Of a stretch of 64,000 bases of DNA, positions 1 to 10,840 are shown one piece after another (positions within the stretch are counted from its first letter, which is position 1; the number at the start of each line of letters is the position of its first letter). Both the position numbers and the translations under genes were made by a program. A model generated the notes under the pieces. It made no database searches and had not been told where the DNA came from. It was given only the letters and a program-made list of their open reading frames with translations. The stretch is taken from contig OZ024719.1 in assembly GCA_964016875.1 (NCBI GenBank), forward strand, positions 26,665,877-26,729,876, in the 5' to 3' direction. The stretch is from Fallopia convolvulus. Taxonomy: Eukaryota > Streptophyta > Magnoliopsida > Caryophyllales > Polygonaceae.

Positions 1-1
1 C

Positions 2-895
2 GAAGTCAAGGCAACCGAGGGCGCTAATCTCGAGGTTCGAGATTATGCGATTCAGGCTTCGGAGACCGAGAGAAGAGTCGTCACTCCGTTCAACACCGAG
101 GTAGAGAAGCTCTACCTAGGGGAATGTCTCTCTGGGGAATCGACACTATTGCTACAATCCTTGCTAGCCGACTCCCGTGAGGTGTTTGCTTGGACCTCAA
201 AATATCTCCGCAGGGTCCCGCGGACTGTGGCCAAGCATTCCTTAAACGTCGATAGCACCACTTGGCCCGTTTTGCAAAGGCGAAGAAAAATGGATAAGGA
301 AAGGGCAAGCACCGCAAATGCAGAATTGGGGAAATTGCTGGCCACGGGGTTTGTTCGTGAGGTCCAGTACCCAGAGTGGTTTTCTAAAGTCGTCCTGGTT
401 AAGAAGGCTAGTTGGAGATGGCGCATGTGCATCGACCTCAAGGATCTAAACAAAGCCTGCCCCAAGGATTGCTACCCCTTGCCATCAATCGACGAGCTGG
501 TCGACTCCACAACAGGCCACGGGGTCCTAAGTTTCCTCGACGCATATTCGGGGTATATACAGATCCTGATGGACCCGCGAGATGAGGAAGAGACGGCCTT
601 CATCATGCAGTGGGGGACCTATTGTTATAAGGTCATGCCTTTTGCCTTGAAAAATGCGGGTGCCACCTTCTAGCACCTCGTGGACCGAATCTTCAAAAAC
701 CATCTAGGGAGGAATGTGTCGGCTTATGTTGACGACATCGTGGTCCAGAGCAAGACCCCAGAGGGGCATCTGGTCGATCTCTTCGAGGTCCTTGTGACGC
801 TCAAGCAAAACAGGCTCAACCTCAATCCCGAGAAGTGTGTGTTTGGCGTATCATCTAGCAAGTTCCTAGGGTTCATATCAGCGTGCGGGGAATAG
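2..895 (+). pseudogene. Reverse transcriptase, Tat-type gypsy, broken
   Basis: This part would copy element RNA into cDNA. The frame is open from base 2 to a TAG at 671-673 and resumes in the same frame to 895. Landmarks in order are RVPRTVAKHSLNVD, a VKKASWRWRMCIDLKDLNKACPKD block, LDAYSGYIQI, MPFALKNAGATF just before the stop, and the catalytic YVDDIVV box near 724-745. The catalytic aspartates are present, so the inactivating changes seen are the stop codon and a frameshift near 880. The family call is firm. Confidence 0.85.
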
Positions 896-913
896 ATGTG
901 AACGACACCAAGA

Positions 914-1378
914 TTGAATCACTCTCGATGTGGTCGCCCCGGTCTCGAATCGAGGTACAACGACTCACTGGCGCCGGCTGTGAACTATCTGGGGAGGTTC
1001 TGCTCTCGGTTGGCAAACAAGTCGCTACCTTTCTTCGCAACCTTAAAAAAGAATGAAAAGTTCGTATGGGACGAGGAATTGGAGCTCGCTTTCTCCGAGC
1101 TTAAGCCATTTTTGTCGAAGCTACCCACGTTGGCGCCTCCAAAGGCAGGCAAAGATCTGCAGATCTACATGGATGTGAGTCCGAAGACGATCAACGCGGT
1201 ATTGACAAGGGAGGCGATGTACCCAGTCTACTTCGTCAGTCGCGTGCTCCAGCCGGCGGAGCAGCGATACTCCCCGGCGGAGAAAATGGCCTTGGCTGTG
1301 GTGACGGCCGCAAGGCGGCTTCGCCCTTACTTTCATGCCCACCCCATCCAAGTTCTCTATAATTTCCCTCTCTTCTAG
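914..1378 (+). pseudogene. RT-RNase H connection region, Tat-type gypsy
   Basis: The segment contains NYLGRFCSRLANKSLPFFATLKK, the usual stretch after the RT thumb, followed by an RNase H-like fold (LQIYMDVSPKTINAVL, PVYFVSRVLQPAEQRYSPAEKMALAVV) that in gypsy pol normally follows RT. It is read in a frame shifted relative to the end of the RT part, and it stops at 1376-1378. The N-terminal residues before about 970 are a frameshift artefact. Confidence 0.75.
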
Positions 1379-1462
1379 ACCCTCTTTCAGCCTGCCCTTT
1401 CCGGGCGGACAACGAAGTGGGCGGTCGAGCTCTCCGAGTCCGACTTCATGGTAGAGGTGACA

Positions 1463-1770
1463 TTCCCCTAAACTGATGAAAGCGCGGAGGAGTGGAAGGT
1501 CTTTGTGGACGGATCACGATGCAACGCCGGGGGCGGGGTTGGCGTATTCCTTGTCAGGCCCTCAATTGAGACGGAGTATTCCCTTAACTTCGCCTTTGAT
1601 ACCACCAACAATGAGGCTGAGTACGAGGCCATGATTGTCAGGATAGATATGGCGCTTCTTAGTGGAGCTCGCAAAATCAGGGTGTACACTAATTCCAAGT
1701 TGGTAGCGCGGCAGTTGAGCAGACAATATGAGTCCAAGACATGTCGACGCCCTAGAGAGGCTAGGGTCGG
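1463..1770 (+). pseudogene. Archaeal-like RNase H domain, Tat lineage
   Basis: The second RNase H is marked by WKVFVDGSRCNAGGGVGVFL, then TTNNEAEYEAMIV, then YTNSKLVARQL. In intact relatives the third block normally carries a catalytic Asp (SDS or TDS), and here it reads TNS, so a catalytic residue appears lost. There is a stop just upstream (about 1470) and a frameshift near 1730 before the integrase. Confidence 0.75.
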
Positions 1771-3048
1771 CTCTCGCTTTAGATGTGGGAAATCGCGTTA
1801 TGGTGGAAAGAAAACTCATGCGGAGTGTGACAAATGGGGTTTTTTTCGTCACGCTCGGAGATTGGATGGCTCCTATTATCTGGTATGTGGAAAGCGGGGT
1901 TCTTCCTGAGGATCCCGCAGAGGCAAGGGAGCTCAAGATGCGAGCCACTCACTACTGTGTTGTTGGAGGGTGTCTCTATCATCGTGGCTTCGCTACGCCC
2001 AATTTGTTGTGTGTGCCAAGCCAGGCCAAAGAGCACATTCTATTTGAGGCACACGAGGGAGTATACGGAAGGCACCCCGGATGGTGTGCCTTGTCGCATA
2101 AAATCATCTGCCTGGGGTATTTCTAGCCCACCCTCAGATTGGACGCGAGGTCATATGCTAACATCCAACATGCCCCCGCCAATACCTTGCGATCGATTCA
2201 CACATCTTGCCCTTTCGCGATGTGGGGGATGGACATTCTGGGTCCTTTTCCAAATGTCGCGGGGCAGGTGCAATACATCTTAGTAATTGTGGATTACTTC
2301 ATGAAGTGGATCGAGGCAGAAGCAATGGCCAAGATCATAAGTGCCAAGGTTTGTTCCTTCCTCTGAAAAAACCTCGTGTGTCGCTTTGGGGTCCCTATGA
2401 CCATCATGACAGACCATAGTCTCTAGTTCGATTGCGAGGAAACTCGAACTTTCTGCTCTGAGTTGGGCATAACCCTCAAATTTTCCTCATTAGCCCATCC
2501 CCAGTCAAACGGCTGAGTAGAAAACGCCAATGCCCGGATCCTGTCCGATCTTAAGAAGCGACTAGGCACCGTGCAAGGTCGTTGGGCGGAGCTTTTCCCC
2601 CTCCTCCTATGGACGTATCGAACAACCGCATGCCGCACCACGGGGGAAACTCCCTTTGCTTTGACCTACGGGGTGGACGCGCTGGTCCTTGTCAAAACCT
2701 TGGTCCCTTCGGCGAGGGTTTTTAACTTCGACGAAAAAGAAAACGAAACAACACTCAAGGAGGAGTTACAAGTCAAGGACGAGCTCCGCGAGGTTGCACC
2801 CCTGTGTTCCATGGAATACAAGCGATGAGTCGCAGTGTACCACGACACGAAGGTTAGAGCCCGGAGCCTAACCTCGGGAAATCTCGTTTTACGGCGTACC
2901 GACGGAGGAAACCTAGATCCAAATTAGGAAGGACCATATCTCTTCGGGGAAGAGGTCGCACTCGAAGCATTTAAAATTAAAAGATAGCGAGGGGGTCACT
3001 CTAAGTAAAACTTGGAATGTGGCTCGACTCAAAAGGTACTACGTGTAA
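1728..3048 (+). pseudogene. Integrase, Tat-type gypsy, broken
   Basis: The segment starts with the spacer MAPIIWYVESGVLPEDPAEARELK and a zinc-binding HHCC-like region (HYCVVGGCLYHRGF, HEGVYGRHPGW). The core follows: WGMDILGPFPNVAGQ with the first catalytic Asp, VIVDYFMKWIEAE, a damaged second Asp region near 2390-2430, and WTYRTTACRTTGETPFALTYG near 2610-2670. The C-terminal tail ends at 3048. Frame 0 is interrupted by stops at 2124, 2364, near 2420 and at 2826. Confidence 0.8.
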
Positions 3049-3660
3049 ACCCTAATCCATTAAGCCTTGTTGCTTATTAGGGTTTTGAGAGCCTCCTCTT
3101 TATAAGGAGCTCTCGAGCTCATTTATTATTCAGCGCACATTAGGGTTTAATAAAGTAGAGGTTTGCTCTTTATTTTGCCCTAGTGCCATTGCGCCGCCCA
3201 TATATTATCATTCAAAGCTCGTTTGCTCAGTTGTTCTTGTATGATCGTGCCCCATTCGAACTCTTGGCGGAACTAGAGAGTTCGGATTCCTTTTGGGCTC
3301 GAAATAATCTGAAAATGGCTCCGAGATGGAACCGAGCAAAGCATAAAAAAGCCTATCCGGCTTGGCATGAGCTACCGCTCATGACTTGTATTGTAGTCGT
3401 AGTCTTGTAGTCGGCCCCTCGAACGAATCAAAGAATTTCTCAGTTCGCCGCAGAATTCAAAGTAATTGGATAAACATGCAAAACCCCTGAACGGAGGGCC
3501 CCAATCCAATCAATCAAGTCTTCCGCTTCGCTAATTCGAGACCTAATACTCAAACACCACGTCGATCCGTCGCATCCCATATGAGGGACGCATCACGTTG
3601 TCACCAAATTTTGTGTATACAGGGTGACAAATTGTTTAAAATCGTTGTCTTAGTTTTGGG
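3049..3660. other. 3' untranslated part of the Tat element
   Basis: No coding similarity is visible. A TATA-like string (TTTATAAGG near 3099) followed by repeated TTAGGGTTT and AATAAAG motifs could be a cryptic promoter or processing region. It is placed here because it follows the integrase stop directly and precedes the hairpin arrays that typically lengthen the 3' region in this lineage. Confidence 0.35.
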
Positions 3661-3669
3661 TGCAAGCCA

Positions 3670-3860
3670 TCCTCCCCAAGTTTCCCACTTGGGATTGGAA
3701 ATACTCTTTAAAGTATCGCGATCCATTGGAGCGACCTCGAGCGATCGCTACCAGCCCAATCCCCCCAAGCTTTCTACTTGGGGTTGGGAACAATCCCCCT
3801 AAGCTTCTTGCTTGGGGTTGGGAACAATCCCCCCAAGCTTCCCGCTTAGGGTTGGAATCA
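3670..3860. repeat. Short array of 34-bp hairpin units
   Basis: Three adjacent units with a 34-bp step (AAGC at 3767, 3801 and 3835) and one diverged unit near 3675. Each unit has the form CCCCAAGC, a short loop, then GCTTGGGG, so every unit can fold as a small stem. Units are joined by TTGGGAACAATC. The array lies between the pol remnant and the larger 52-bp array. Confidence 0.8.
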
Positions 3861-3861
3861 G

Positions 3862-4520
3862 GATGCACGATCTGAGCGACGCTCGGATCGTTGCATACAA
3901 TCAAAAATAATCAATGCACGATCTGAGCGAGGCTCAGGATCATCACATACAAACAAAAATAATCAATGCACGATCCGAGCGAGGCTCGGGATCGTTGCAT
4001 ACAATAAAAAATAATCAATGAACGACCCGAGCGAGGCTCATGATCATTGCACACAATAAAAAATAATCCATGCACGGTCCGAGCGAGGCTTGGGATCATT
4101 GCATACAATCAAAAATAATCAATGCATGATCCGATCGAGGCTCGGGATCGTTGCATATAATAAAAACAATCAAGGCACGTTCCGAGCAAGGCTCGGGATC
4201 GCTGCATACAATAAAAAACAATCAATGCGTGATCTGAGTGAGGCTCGGGATTGTTGCATACAATAAAAAAATCAAGGGACGATCCGAGCGAGGATCGAGA
4301 TCGTTGCATATAATAAAAAAGAATTCGTGCGTGATCCAAGCGAGGCTCGGGATCGTTGCATACAATCAAAAAAATAATAATCAATGCACGATCCGAGCGA
4401 GGCTGGGGAACGTTGCATACAATAAAAAACAATCAAGGCACGACCCGAGTGAGGCTCGGGATCGTTGCATACAATCAAAAATAACCCATGCGTGATCCTT
4501 GCGAGGCTCGGGATTATTGT
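3862..4520. repeat. Tandem array of about thirteen 52-bp palindromic units
   Basis: Unit starts (GCACGATC or variants) fall near 3865, 3916, 3968, 4020, 4072, 4124, 4175, 4227, 4276, 4329, 4386, 4438 and 4490, a mean step of 52 bp. Each unit holds a near-perfect inverted repeat, GATCCGAGC and GCTCGGGATC separated by GAG, then GTTGCATACAATAAAAAATAA. Arrays of this kind are common in the 3' region of Tat-lineage elements. It is not a CRISPR array: this is plant DNA and there are no unique spacers. Confidence 0.9.
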
Positions 4521-4716
4521 GAAAACAACCTCGGATGTTAATAATCGGGGACCGATGTGGCCCGAATAGTCTACAAGCTTTGCAACACTCGCGCCATGGG
4601 GTTGGATCGGGATGGAATGAGCCGTTGTAGCTCTCAAAAACGAGGGGCTTCACACAATAGCACGAGGGCCGAGAAGTTATATTACAGGCTCCAGCGGAGC
4701 CATCAAAAGTCAAGTC

Positions 4717-5364
4717 TTAAAAACCATCCCAGTAAAAACCAAAAATTACAACACAACTTTCATTTCTTAATCTCCTTTGGCACGTTGGCTGGCGGGCCAT
4801 GGGGTGCTGGAGGATGGGCGAGGCATGGATTATCTCGAGGTCGTCCTGGGTGGGATCCTCCTCAGTCTCCCCCATGGGAGTTTGCGGCAGGCCTCGCAAG
4901 AAGGAGACTAAGAAATCACACACATCGTGCATGTATGCCTTGCGACCCTCGGATCGCGGACCACCAGCCATGGGGTTGTGATGATGCGCAAAATAACAAC
5001 GTGTGAATAGTAGGCACGAATAGCAAGGTAAAATTAATAAAAGCAGAATTCGAAGGAGCTCCCTGAGGGTTTTTCCGTACCCATCCAAAAAAGCGAGATA
5101 CCCAATCAGGCTAGTCCCGAGTTGGAGGAAGGGCGAAGACCACACATCGCTTGTTCCCCACGAGAACGAGGTTGAAACGTCGCAACCCCTCAGAATATAG
5201 ATATCGGTCAAACAATGCACTTCTAGAAGCAACGAGGACAAACCTCGCATACTTAAAGCCGACACACCCGCCGCGCTCAACCATTCAAAAGCCACCTTAT
5301 TCTCAACCAATAATCGGCCACCTCTCTCTCGACCAATCAGATGGCCGTATCTCGAACGTCCCAC
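4717..5364 (-). CDS. Antisense 215-aa ORF downstream of Tat pol
   Basis: This open frame runs antisense to the element between the tandem array and the LTR-like segment. It contains a proline- and acid-rich tract (PQTPMGETEEDPTQDDLEII) and hydrophobic stretches, and I recognise no domain. Tat-lineage elements are known to carry additional ORFs downstream of pol, some antisense, so this may be a remnant of one. It could equally be a chance open frame in GC-richer DNA. Confidence 0.3.
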   Translation of the reverse strand: MGRSRYGHLIGRERGGRLLVENKVAFEWLSAAGVSALSMRGLSSLLLEVHCLTDIYILRGCDVSTSFSWGTSDVWSSPFLQLGTSLIGYLAFLDGYGKTLRELLRILLLLILPCYSCLLFTRCYFAHHHNPMAGGPRSEGRKAYMHDVCDFLVSFLRGLPQTPMGETEEDPTQDDLEIIHASPILQHPMARQPTCQRRLRNESCVVIFGFYWDGF

Positions 5365-5389
5365 ATCAGATGTTGATGAAAGCCATGCT

Positions 5390-5630
5390 CCTCAAACGTC
5401 CATAAATAGAGGAGAACCTCGAAAAACATCTCTAACTCAAGAACTATCTTGCTTGTTGAAGATCGACGTGTTGGAATCATCGTAAAGATCACGCTACAAT
5501 CAAGAGAAGATCAATAAAAAGACTTCAAGTCGCTCAAATAAATTTCAAGTCCCAACAGATCCAGCAAGCCGCTTTGCAAGCTACAATAAAAGCAAGGGTT
5601 TGTCTCGTCGAATATATAATCTTGTTTCTT
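5390..5630 (+). promoter_or_regulatory. LTR-like promoter segment with TATA box
   Basis: CATAAATAGAGGAGAACCTC at 5400-5419 has the look of the TATA box and start of R in plant gypsy LTRs, and is followed by A-rich sequence with AATAAA-like motifs (near 5514, 5540 and 5585). It probably belongs to the 3' LTR of the Tat element. No second LTR is in the window, so the LTR borders cannot be fixed. Confidence 0.4.
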
Positions 5631-7150
5631 GTCTTTAGCGTCGGTTTATTTTGGGTTTCATCTTGTTATACAGTCGATATAATACAACATAAAATAATTG
5701 GTATATATAAACCACACATTTATATTACTAATGATAAGCATAACAATCCACACATCAAGACTTCTTTTAGAAAACAATAATTGTAAACCCAGTTGCATTG
5801 TCCTAAACTTTCCAGGACAAAACTTGGCACAAAGATTACCCCAACATGCATTGTATGTAATATAGCATACAAACTTCTTTAATATATCTAGAAATGCAAA
5901 CTAGACTATAGACATAAACCAAACTCCACCTTAAATTAAAACTTCTAGGAGAGATTGCCTTGTTTAAGAATTTCACCACATATCTAATTTGCACATAAGT
6001 ACAAAGCATGTATTTCAAAGGAACATACTTCTCAAGGGAATTCAAATTAGCACAAGCGTAAAACACATAAGACAATGGCTTTTTCTCAAAACACAGATAT
6101 TAAGATGTCATAAGTCTTTATTCCAAAGAAAACAAATCCACAAGACTGATTCAGAGTTTGAGAAAGTATTTCCAAATACTTTCACATCATCTTTCATCCT
6201 TTGAGTTGTGATTTCTCCATTTAATATAACACAAACACACCTAGAGAATCTATGCATAAGGATTACTTTCTTATCCATATTAAGTTAGTTCCTCCACATT
6301 AGTCTCCGCAACAGTAGCACATTCATCATGAGATTTCTTTTGAGTCTTTTCCAAATTATTCTCACAAGATAATTCATCTGAAGCCTCCTCGGCCAATTTA
6401 GATGAGTCAAATGCATCCATTAGCACCTTTGCTTCCTCTCCCTTTGATGAGATAATGGAGACTAACAGAATTGCGTCATTATAATTGACAATTATCACAA
6501 TAGAATTAGCACAAAACATCTTCAAGTGAATTTCAAGAATAAAAAACAAGGAAAACAACCACCAAGATCGCAAGCAGCAATAAAAAGAGCCAGGAAAGAA
6601 AGGAAAGCAAGCTTGAACAAGTGATAGAGTTAAACTCACATTAGAACTTCTAACCAGATAGAGCGCGAGTAAAAGAAAGAATCGAAAACACTTCATAGCC
6701 TCTCCCATGAACTCTGACGGGACAGGACGAGCACAGACCATGCATCAAATTCATCCACACCAATTGTTGAAACTCTAGGAATTGCCCAAACCGCCTGTCA
6801 ATCCAGAAATCCGGCCATAACTAATATCACACTTTAAGATTGAAAATTACGGATTTATGAAACTTTTGCCTTTTGCTTTTCTTCCTCAAATTTTCTAGAG
6901 GAGTAGACCATCCCCCAAATTAGGTAAACAATGTGGAGATATATGAGAATAAATTGATTTGAGATGTTTGATTTGGGTGGAAATTGCAAGGTATAAGATC
7001 GAATTGGCCATTGATTTTCTTCGAGGCTGTTCGAAAAGGGGCGAAGGGCTAGGGTTCGTTTCTCTTATTCTCTCTATACGTTCTATATCATCCTTAAACA
7101 CTAGACAATTACAGGCTAGTGTTTGTTTAGTTGAATAGGAAACGAAAAAA
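5631..7150. other. Anonymous AT-rich region left of the MULE
   Basis: No gene is recognised. On the minus strand there is a 153-codon open frame (6280-6741) with hydrophobic stretches followed by an acidic tail (EEAKVLMDAFDSSKLAEEASDEL), and a 68-codon frame (6895-7101) preceded by a telo-box-like AACCCTAG on the same strand. Together they could be exons or leader of a decayed minus-strand gene, but no conserved domain supports this. Confidence 0.3.
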
Positions 7151-7151
7151 T

Positions 7152-7460
7152 TTTGTGCACTCCATTTTTTCGAATGCGCACTCTAGTTTGTGCGGATCAT
7201 AAACTCGCCCATGATTTTTTTAAATCAGGTTTGTGCACTCTAGTTTGTAGTGTGCGGATCCCAAACCGTCAAAAAATTAAGGAAAAACCTGGTTTTCATG
7301 TGCGGATCCCTAATCCATCCAAGAATTAAGGAAAACCGGATTATTTTGTGTAGGTCGCAAACACGACCAGTATTTTTGGGTTTCATTGTGCGGGTTCGAG
7401 ACCCGCACAAATTAGGTTAAATCTTCTACGGGTTTACAACCCGCACAAGGTGATGCTTAT
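7152..7460 (+). repeat. Left terminal region of the MULE, subterminal palindromes
   Basis: After the terminal TTTGTGCACTCC the sequence carries about six imperfect units spaced roughly 50 bp apart, each of the type TGTGCGGGTT...AACCCGCACA. The best is near 7387-7412 (GTGCGGGTTCGAGACCCGCAC). The right end (45020-45309) has the same arrangement in inverted orientation. Such subterminal repeats are probable transposase-binding sites in MULEs. Confidence 0.7.
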
Positions 7461-7587
7461 TAAGAGGCGCCACAACCCCTCGTCTTCTTGATTAATCTGC
7501 TTCTTCATCGATCGAGAACGAGGGCAAAATCGTCAACCAAAATTTCCGACAAAATCTTCAACCAAATTTTCCGAATTCGTGTTTGTC

Positions 7588-7767
7588 ATGGACGAAAGAG
7601 TGAGTGAGAACGAGGGCAAAATGGCGATGGGTGGAGGTGGGTCGCCTATTTCGGTGGGTTCCGGATCCGCCCAACCGTCGGTGGGTCCCGGTACCGCCCA
7701 AGTAGACGGAATGTTGAGCGCGATTGCCGGCGGAGCGACGCTGGGAGGAGCGACGGAGGTGGTGTAG
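7588..7767 (+). pseudogene. Possible N-terminal exon of the PMD gene
   Basis: A short frame starting MDERVSENEGKMAMGGGG and rich in Gly, Ser and Pro follows the left terminal repeats. Similar low-complexity leaders precede the conserved domain in many MAIN-like proteins, and the strand agrees with the PMD domain further in. The link to the downstream part is inferred from position only. It stops at 7765-7767, next to AT-rich sequence. Confidence 0.35.
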
Positions 7768-7893
7768 GCGGTAGATGCTTAGATATTGATAGGTTATTTA
7801 TTATTTAGCGAAATCATGTTAAATATATTTTATATAGCGAAATATATACCAAATGCATATTAAAATTGTAAATTATTAGAAATTGTACTTTAT

Positions 7894-7929
<36 letters not shown>

Positions 7930-8168
7930 TACCCAATAGACCTTCCTTAGCAAGAAATCTGGGGGGTCAAGATAGGGGCCCCCTGGCTTGGCGCAGAGGG
8001 GAGCGCCCAACAAACCCGACGGACCGCAGAGTACAGGAAGTAACCGAGGCAACCCAAAAGAAACAAAAGACGAGACAACACAAAAGCAAAGCACATCTAC
8101 TCATAGAACATAAAACGAAAGCATAAACCGAATCCTTGAGGTCCCCGTGAACCAGTCTGTTCAGTCAA

Positions 8169-9980
8169 CTAGCTGTCCACCACTCGGATCTTCTCCCTGC
8201 AACTATCTCTGCTTACTGCCAGATCTATCGAAATCCCCAGCTGTCTGACATCTTGTTTTATACTATCCTTCCAACATTTCTTCAGTCTACCCCTCCCTCT
8301 ACGTACTTCTTCTAAGACCAGGCTCTCACACCTATGAATTGGCTCCTCAGGGCCCCGCCGCTGAACATGGACAAACCAGCGCAATCTTGATTCTCTTAGC
8401 TTGTCTCCTATACTGGCCACTCCCACTCTGCTTCTGATCACTTCATTTCTAATTTTGTCTAGTAACGTGTGTCCGCTCATCCACCTGAGCATTCTCATCT
8501 CAGCAACCAACAACCTCTGTTCCTGTGCTTTCGTGGTAGGCCAACACTCTGCTCCATAGAGCATGGCCGGTCTGATCACTGTTCTGTAGAACTTTCCTTT
8601 TAGCTTTAGCGGTACCTTCTTGTCACACAGAACCCCCGACGCCGCCCTCCACTTCTGCCACCCTCTCTGGATCCGATGTGTGATGTCCTCATCTATGCCT
8701 CCATCGCTTTGTAGAACCGACCCCAGATACCTGAAACTCTCCTTCCTAGTAACTACTTCCCCTCCTAAGAGCACTTCCTCACTAGAAGTTGTACCTTGTC
8801 CAAACCTGAACTCTACATATTCCGTCTTGGTTCTGCTCAGTCTGAAACCCTTGGACTCCAACTTTTTCCTCCATGTTTCAAGCTTATTGCTGACGCCAGC
8901 TCTGGACTCGTCAACCAGAACAATGTCGTCTGCAAATAGCCTGCACCACGGGCCCCCCTGAATCTCCCTCATCAGAACATCCATCACCACCGTGAAGAGG
9001 AAGGGGCTTAAGGCCGAGCCCTGGTGTAGACCTTTGTCTACCTTAAAAAACTTTGTATCCCCGCTTGGGGTGCTCACACTAGTCATCGAGTCCTCGTATA
9101 TATCTCTGACTACCCTGATAAATGTGCCAGACACTTCTTTAGCGGCCATACATTCCCAAATCAGCTCTCTTGGTACTCTGTTGTACGCTTTCTCCAAGTC
9201 GATAAAAACCATGTGAAGATTCTCCTTTCTCTCTCTGTAAGCCTTTGTCAGCCTTCACAACAAGTGTATAGCATCCATAGAGGACCTCCCAAGCATAAAA
9301 CCGAACTGGTTCTCTGACACTCTGAGTAGCTTTCTCAACCTCAACTCGATGGCCTTCTCCCATACTTTCATTGTGTGACTAAGCAGTTTGATACCCCTAT
9401 AATAGTTGCACTGCTGAACATCTACCTTATTCTTGTATACCGGGATCAACTTACTAAGCCTCCAGTCTTCCGGCATCTTGGCCGTCTTGAAAATGATATT
9501 AAAGAGAGTTGTTAGCCATGTCAGACCCCTCACTCCTAAGCACTTCCAAACCTCTACCGGGATTTCATCTAGCCTTACTGCTCTCCCTCTACTCAACTGG
9601 CGGACCACTCCTTCTATTTCCTCCCTAGAGAACCGTCTGTAAAAGTAAAAGGGGTGCTCTCGGTTATCTTGGCCCGACGAGTCGTGTCGTCTATTCGCAC
9701 TCTCAGAACTCTCATTCAGAAGACCACTGAAGTACCTCTCCCAGCGCTGTCTGATCTGTAGGTCATCAACTAACACCCGTCCTTCCTCATACTTGATACA
9801 TTTCACCCTGTCTATGTCTTTGCTCTTCCTTTCTCTTGCTTTTTCCAACCTGTAAAGGACTCGTTCCCCACCCTTTTCGTCCAAGGCCTTATACAAGCCG
9901 TCGAACGCTTTTTCTTTAGCGGCTGCCATTGTTCTCTTAGCTACCTTCTTTGCTGCCTTGAGTTCTGCCAGCATCTCCTC
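8169..9980 (-). pseudogene. RTE LINE reverse transcriptase, one in-frame stop
   Basis: Residues run in one frame from about 9974 to 8169 with a single TGA near 9252-9254, where relatives have Arg (AIHLL stop RLTKAYRERKE), a change expected from CGA to TGA. Blocks seen: PEDWRLSKLIPVYKNK, NYYRGIKLLSH, SENQFGFMLGRSSMDA, then MVFIDLEKAYNRVP, the GLHQGSALSPFLF block, catalytic FADD (LFADDIVLVDES), and a C-terminal domain (LGSVLQSDGGIDEDITHRI). It would make cDNA by target-primed reverse transcription. The stop makes this copy inactive unless read through. Confidence 0.85.
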
Positions 9981-10380
9981 CCTTTCTACTTCCGCACTTC
10001 TTAGCCAAGCTTTATAGGCTATCTATTTCTCCCAAACCTTCTTTTGCTAAAAGAGCCTCTCGACACCCCCAACACTCTGCACGATGCTCTACAAATGCAC
10101 TCCGCCATCTTGCCCCACATCTCGTTGGCATTGTTCCTCTCTTCCCAAGCTCCTTTTGCGTCTGCTTCCTCAAAAATCCTTTCTCTCTTGTACGTTCGAT
10201 TCTGAGAGGTGCCACCACCTAATTCTCGGTTGAGGAGCCTTGTTTGCTTTTTTTCTTTTTACTCGGCCCCTGCAAATCCAATATCAACAACTTGTGTTGC
10301 ATCGACAGGCCGTCGAAAGGGATGACTTTACAGTTCTTGCACCTCCCCCTGTCTTCCCTTCTAGTCACAAAGAAGTCAAT

Positions 10381-10840
10381 CTATGTCTTTCCCAAAGGGC
10401 TCTGAAAGGTAATCAACTGCTGATCACTCTTCCTGAACCAAGCGTTGACCACTAAACAGTCAAAGGCCGCTGCAAAATCCAAGAGAGCTCGACCTACATC
10501 ATTTCGGTCACCAATCCCCCAACCTCCATGTACCACCTCAAACCCAGATCTATCCTTCCTGATATGCCCGTTGAAGTCCCCTCCAATCACCAACTGCTCT
10601 GTCGAAGAAACGCTACTTGTCAAGCTGTCTAAGTCTTCCCAGAACTGCCGCTTTTCTTCTGAACTCAAGCCTCCATGCGGCGCATAGGCACTGACGACAT
10701 TTAGAATTTTCTTCCCTAAGACGATCTTCAGCAGCATAAGACGATCACGTGTCCGTTCCACATGTACCACCTGATCTCTCAAGTTCTTGTCCACCAAAAT
10801 CCCAACCCTATTTTTGCTATTAGCGACCCCTGAGTACCAT
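10381..10840 (-). pseudogene. RTE LINE AP-type endonuclease, 5' truncated
   Basis: The minus strand reads VGILVDKNLRDQVVHVERT, then LNVVSAYAPHGG, IGGDFNGHIRKDRSGFEVV and GWGIGDRNDVGRALLDF, which are blocks of the APE-like endonuclease of RTE elements that nicks the target DNA. The N-terminal catalytic residues lie upstream of the break near 10845 and are missing. A lower-conservation linker (10012-10380) joins it to the RT part. Confidence 0.8.

Larger units (their letters stand above)
2..3048 (+). mobile_element. Decayed Tat/Retand-type Ty3/gypsy pol region
   Basis: The stretch encodes, in the gypsy order, reverse transcriptase, RNase H and integrase, and runs in from the left edge of the window, so gag, protease and the 5' LTR lie outside. 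The archaeal-like RNase H (DGSRCNAGGGVG) and the integrase style resemble the Tat/Ogre/Retand lineage. The frame is broken by stops (for example 671-673 and 2124-2126) and by at least three frameshifts, near 880, 960-980 and 1730. The integrase ends in a typical short tail (WNVARLKRYYV, stop 3046-3048). The element is dead. The lineage is inferred from residue patterns, not from a tree. Confidence 0.85.

Noticed and set aside
3862..4520. Regular array with palindromic repeats, CRISPR-like at first sight
   Set aside because: The DNA is from a plant, the whole 52-bp unit is repeated with no unique spacers, and there are no cas genes.
5796..5812. 15-16 base inverted match to the RPS7 promoter (AAAGTTTAGGACAAT near 45371)
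   Set aside because: A match of this length is expected by chance between two strands of a 64-kb window, and nothing extends it.
7895..7929. (AAC)n as an independent microsatellite
   Set aside because: It sits exactly at the 3' end of the RTE LINE, where such elements carry a short simple-repeat tail.
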